A DNA stretch of 64,000 nucleotides from NCBI GenBank assembly GCA_010645155.1, contig CM021313.1:1792588-1856587 (forward strand), given 5' to 3'. The translations under genes and the position numbers were made by a program. Shown here one piece after another: positions 59,345-64,000 of this stretch (the first letter of the stretch is position 1; every line of letters begins with the position of its first letter). Source of the stretch: Tigriopus japonicus. Its lineage: Eukaryota > Arthropoda > Copepoda > Harpacticoida > Harpacticidae. The notes beneath the pieces are model-generated. The model searched no databases, had not been told where the DNA came from, and saw nothing but the letters and a program-made list of their open reading frames with translations.

Positions 59345-62186
59345 GGGCTCTTTCTGGGCACGTGTCCAACGCCACAATTTTCTAGATCGAACTCGATTTC
59401 TTTTAAACAATATACGTAGGTACCTATGGTAGAAACAACTCTTTACTGTGATACACTAATTACGAGGATTTTTCCTTCTTTCAAGTGGATTCTTGAAAGA
59501 ACTACGCGCGAACAATTTACGATAGAAGTCAAACCAACCATTGTCTTATTTCAGTAGGGTTGAGTGCCCTTCAGGCTTAACACGACACTCCGCGAGTATT
59601 TCAGACGGTCTCTGTGACTTGCAAGGATCAGGATTTCTTGGAATGCACAAGTGAAAGCCAAAGCAGTTCCATCTTGTGTCTCTTCCATGGAATGGTGCTA
59701 CAGCAAAGCGTGAAAGTGAAACAGCCATGGTATTATTTTTCTCCCTTGGATTCATACTTTTCTTGTAGGTCTTCAAGGAAAACGACTTTGGAGCGTTAAT
59801 TCGAAGGTCCAATGGCGGAATTTATCCAGTAATGCTGTATGTACTTATTAGTCTGTAGCTTTCGGGTACTGAACGGCCTTAGGGCTGTGGTGCATATGTA
59901 TACTAATTATAAGTTAATCCCCTTCCGATGAAGCCGAAACAATCCAAGGCGAAGAGGGAGTTCTCATATTGCATTTCTCAATCAACTCAGAAATGGACCG
60001 GGATCACGCTAATCGGTCATTAGAAACACTACACATACTACAAATGCTCGGATGGTTCAGCTTGGGAGGAACATAATATCTCTTGACGACTCCTCCCACC
60101 GCCCTTTGAGACTCTCATGAATTTGCGCCTCTTTTCGACACCTCAGTTCTTGCTCATTCCAAATGCAGAATGGAACAAAGGCAACTTGTCAGGGAACATT
60201 ATTTTTCGAGGGGGATATCTCAAGAGCACCTCAAACGACAGTAAATGTCAAACCATGTAAATTGACCTGTTTTTACAGATACTTGCCACTCGCGGCCAGA
60301 TTGTTTGGAAACAAATGAGTTGGCGCCTTCGATTAGACACAACCTTTTTCTTCTTTGATCCAGTCGAATATGAAGGTGGAACAACTTCTCTTTCTCCCAT
60401 GTTTCTTCTGGTTAGCAAGGGAGGAACCAAATACGATTGGGACAAGGGTACCACAAATAATATTAATGAGGACAATTATTGTAGAACATGACGGATGAGA
60501 GAAGACCAAATTCAGAATCGAAAATTCATATTACGATGAAAGGGCCCTTCATATTTGTATGACCGCTTTTCTCGCTCATTCTGAGATAAGATCAAGATGG
60601 TGGCCCCTGCAATGGATGGATGTAACCTCTCAGAATTGGCCCTTTTTAAAGCACCCAAAAAGTGGAGCGAGAACCAAATGTTATGCACGGTTCGATGCGT
60701 CTACCCCCATTCATAGAATCTACAATCTAGATATAACCAGCCAAGCAAGCCTCATTCATCTCATTTCATAACCTGACCACTTCGAGCACCTTGCACACTC
60801 TGCAACTAAAAACAGATCTGAATCTGACACAAACTGTCACACAATCTGAAAAAAAAAACATGGCTGGAATTCATTCATCTTCCTCTAGAGCTTCCTTACC
60901 AACTCTGTGCCGGCATTTTCTAACCAGGCTCTCCCATTACGAGACGAGCTAGATGGAGCAAGGCTTAGGCAAAGGAACACGGAATGATGGCGGGTAAAAT
61001 TTGGAACAGGCGCTATGGAACCCCGCATGGAAGGCATACCCAACCCGGGCTCAATTTGAGAAAAGGAAGACGAAGAGGGGCTTTCCCCTTCTTGAGCCAG
61101 CTCACTCGCCCTGACAAATCCCCTCATAGTTTGGAAGATCTTTGCACAAGGGTGCTGTTTTCAGACTCTCCGTGGTCTTTCTGGCCACACAACAACATAA
61201 CAGAAGACTGACGAATGAACGAACGTACGAACGAGCGAGGCTGAAAGTCGATTTTCATGCAAGGTGATCCACAGGGAAGGAACATGGTCCCACAAGCCGA
61301 TGAACGAGGGCTTCTTTTTGTTGAGCCTCTCTAGGAAAGAAGACGCGCTCAATTAAACAAGGTCCACTCAAAATCAGAGGACAATCGAGGCTCAAAAAGT
61401 GATCCAGCTCATCAAGAAAAAGGAAAAGCAGAAACGACAGTGCCTTCTTGTTTAAGAGAATATCAGAACAATGTCACGAGTGATGGCGTGATTATACTGG
61501 TTGTCATGCTATGGGGAGGCAGTGCCAACAATGTGTGAAACCTTGTGTCACATTGCATGGAGAGACAGATTTCCCCCAAGTGCTAATGGGCCTCATGAAT
61601 CGTTGAAACAACTCCACCGTCATCTCTATACAAGCGGTGAAAACTTTCCCGGCATTATTTGTACTGGTATATTTTTTTGAAAAAAAGCCCACAGGTAGTA
61701 AAAGAAAAGAGGAGAATGCAAGCCGACTCTCCTTCTGGGCCAAGCCCACAAGTACCTGTGTGAGTCCCGAGTCTTTTGCTACAAGTGAACAAGAGACAGA
61801 CAGAGAGACTCACGAGGGAACAACTTGTCCTGGAGAGTGCCTTAAACAAAATTCAGGTTCTGGAACCCAACAGACAGCCGAATCTTTTGAGTGTGTTGGT
61901 ACCTGAGTAGATGAAAAACCTCTTCCACTTCAAGCTTCTACCTGGATTGCGAGAGTGCGTAGCCGTGCCGCTCTACGTGCAAAGATGGTGGGATTGGCCG
62001 TGGACATCATGATGAGCCAGCCAGGCCGGTTTGGAATGATCAAGTTCAAAGCAACAAGAGGAGAGCCAACTCCCTTATGAATGAGAGTGGCCGACCATCA
62101 TAACAACAACCGTCAACAAGAAATGGCACACTAAATGGTTGGATCATCTTGATTCATGTGAATTTGCACCCAATTCACTCGTGAGG
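59345..62186. other. Intergenic between the channel and the Contactin-like gene
   Basis: ORFs up to 89 codons occur on both strands without domains. The last 100-200 bp before 62187 should contain the 5' UTR of the Contactin-like gene. The frame of that gene is open back to about 62139, but the ATG at 62187 directly precedes an excellent signal peptide. Confidence 0.5.
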
Positions 62187-64000
62187 ATGAAACTCCAAGT
62201 GGCTTGGCCAAGATTGGTCTTGGTGGTTTTGATCGGACTGATTCCGATTGTGATATCCCAGAGGGAGTACGAAGATGTTGAAGTGCCTGAAGATATTGAT
62301 TACACCTACAACTACGATGGTGATCCCACTGATGATGCCCAACAAGAACGGGATCGACTTCGCAACCGGAACCGAGATCCAAATCCATTCCGTAGCAACA
62401 CTCGAAATCCTAACGGAGGGTTCCGGGTGAGGAATCCCAATTCGGGAGGGTTCCGAGTAGGTGAAGACGACATATTTGATGACGACCGACCCCCAGGAAG
62501 GGGGTTTCGTCTGAGGCCGGACCTGCGACCAGATGACGATTTTGGCCGTGACGATGGTGGAGGATTTAATCGCGTTTCCACTTCCACTAGAAATCCTTTC
62601 CGCGGATTTCAATCCAGCACTCTTGACCCCAAATTGACGCCATTGAGAACAACGACGGTAGAAACGACCACTACAACTCCCAAGCCCACCACCAGTATCA
62701 ATCGATTTGATCGAAACCGCTTTGGTGGGGGTTTCCAACCATTCACAACAACTACTGAGGATCCTTTCCGTCGTCCAGATGATCCCTTCCGAAGTTCATC
62801 AGACTCGGCAAATCGTTTCCGAACTTCAACTATCTCTCCTCGAGATCCATTCAACAAAGGAGCAGATCCAAATGACCCTTATGGTCCGGATCGTGAAGAC
62901 GCCAACAACTTTCAAAACAATGAGGTTGGGAATAATGATCGCCCCACCAATCCTTTCGGATTGCCACCATTGAGAAGTCGGCCACAAGTGGATGAGTTTG
63001 GTAATCCTTTGGAAGATATCCGCTCCGTGGATACCACAAGATTTGAATTAGGCGAGGGTGTGGAGGCCGATGAAGTCAAATGCCCACGGAACTGGATCCG
63101 ATTCCGAGAGAGTTGTTACAAGTTCACTCGGAGCCCCATTAAACGTTGGGATGATGCTCGAATGAATTGTCAAGCCTATCGTCATCAAGATCAGGTAATG
63201 TGCTTGTTCCGTTTGTTCTTTGCATCACAAGAGACGTGGAACCAATTATTACTATCCTCATCATAATGATCCCTTCATCATATGTATGGCTTAATGGTTC
63301 CTTGTTTCTCCGGGCCGTGAAATTAATCTCGTCATGACATTATTACTTAGTACATTCAGTCATGTAGAACTCATGTTATAAAAGCAGAGCATGGGCCCCC
63401 TTCACTCCATTAGCGTTTATCATCTGTATCCCGCAGTGAAAACAGCCTTTATGACTGTTCCTAGTAGGAGCATAATGGCCTTTTTCTCTCTCGCCTGGCT
63501 GCAAACCACGATGGGAGAAATATTCTGCTCAGTGAGGTCCAATCAGCTTTTTTGCCTGCCAGTCATATGCAATTCCAGTCACTCTTCGGTTTATGTTTCA
63601 TGCCAAGAAACGACCTTGCCCGTGAGACATGGTTACAGCCTAAAAACCGAATGAGTAGACGAGTGTAAGCAAATCTTTCCCAACGACATAGAATGAGGGT
63701 GAAGTGGAGCTCAATGTTGGGAAAGAAATTCCTCCTTTTCGATCCGAACCTACATGTAGAAATTGATTAATGACCATCCCGAAACGCCATCAAGACCTGC
63801 TCAAGTGCAACATTCCTCTTCCATCTTTCTCAGGCGTCCTTTGTTGGCTACCCTTTTTGCACAAAAAAAAGTTTAAAAGAAAATGTCATGTATTGTTCCA
63901 GGACCACGCCGACCTCGCAAGTGTGGATGATTTGGATGAGCACCGTTTTATAGTCGACCACTTGAACTTTATCGATCCTCAACATCGACGATGGTACATT
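62187..64000 (+). CDS. Cont: Contactin-like protein, 5' part: signal peptide, linker and C-type lectin domain
   Basis: Coding exons seen are 62187-63194 and 63902 to the window end, separated by a 707-bp phase-0 intron (CAG/gtaatg ... tgttccag). The product starts with a signal peptide (MKLQVAWPRLVLVVLIGLIP), then a low-complexity linker of about 270 residues rich in Arg, Asp, Asn, Pro and Thr with repeated FR and DPFR motifs. A C-type lectin domain starts near residue 298 with CPRNWIRFRESCYKF, continuing in exon 2 with HADLASVDDLDEH and DPQHRRWYI. In arthropods a secreted lectin domain of this type with exactly these motifs opens Contactin, a GPI-anchored Ig/FN3 adhesion protein of septate junctions; the Ig and FN3 parts would lie beyond the window. 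If no Ig domains follow, it would be another secreted lectin. Confidence 0.75.

Overview
This is nuclear DNA of an arthropod, most likely a crustacean. The signs are spliced genes with short introns (65 to 111 bp for several), arthropod-type core promoter elements (Inr TCAGTC plus a DPE at +28), AATAAA polyadenylation signals, a Contactin-type gene whose product carries a C-type lectin domain at its start, and many small non-autonomous DNA transposons. The species cannot be read from the sequence. Gene density is low: about 40 kb between 17.6 and 57.9 kb holds only one good and one weak gene model plus transposon debris.

Layout. 1-5.6 kb: non-coding, with an array of AGGTCA-like repeats and a hAT-type MITE. 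5.66-8.51 kb (minus): a four-exon gene for a 359-residue helix-loop-helix (HLH) protein without a recognisable DNA-binding basic region (Id/Extramacrochaetae-like). 10.06-10.65 kb (plus): a mitochondrial ICT1/mL62-like protein in which the GGQ catalytic motif is gone. 11.6 kb: a hAT MITE with a perfect 8-bp target duplication. 12.3-12.6 kb (minus): a small ORF for a possible secreted peptide. 16.43-17.6 kb (plus): a single-exon HLH protein gene with a textbook Inr+DPE promoter. 20.47-20.62 kb (minus): an isolated exon with an HLH helix-1-like segment. 22.9-24.0 kb: a 1.06-kb fold-back element. 41.06-43.23 kb (minus): two exons that together encode a third small HLH protein. 48.5-50.0 kb: two hAT MITEs inserted in a dead mariner-like transposase. 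56.0 kb: a 120-bp TTAA-flanked MITE. 57.9-59.1 kb (plus): a Cys-loop ligand-gated ion channel with a very short cytoplasmic loop. 62.19 kb to the window end (plus): the 5' part of a Contactin-like gene.

The most interesting theme is the local group of three, possibly four, HLH-only genes (minus, minus, plus, minus in coordinate order C, D, B, A reversed). Three of them have a phase-0 splice junction inside the HLH domain and one has none. In the known Id/Emc family such proteins dimerise with bHLH activators and block DNA binding; that role is an inference here. The ion channel and Contactin genes are ordinary neighbours of neural or epithelial function and show no evident functional link to the HLH group.
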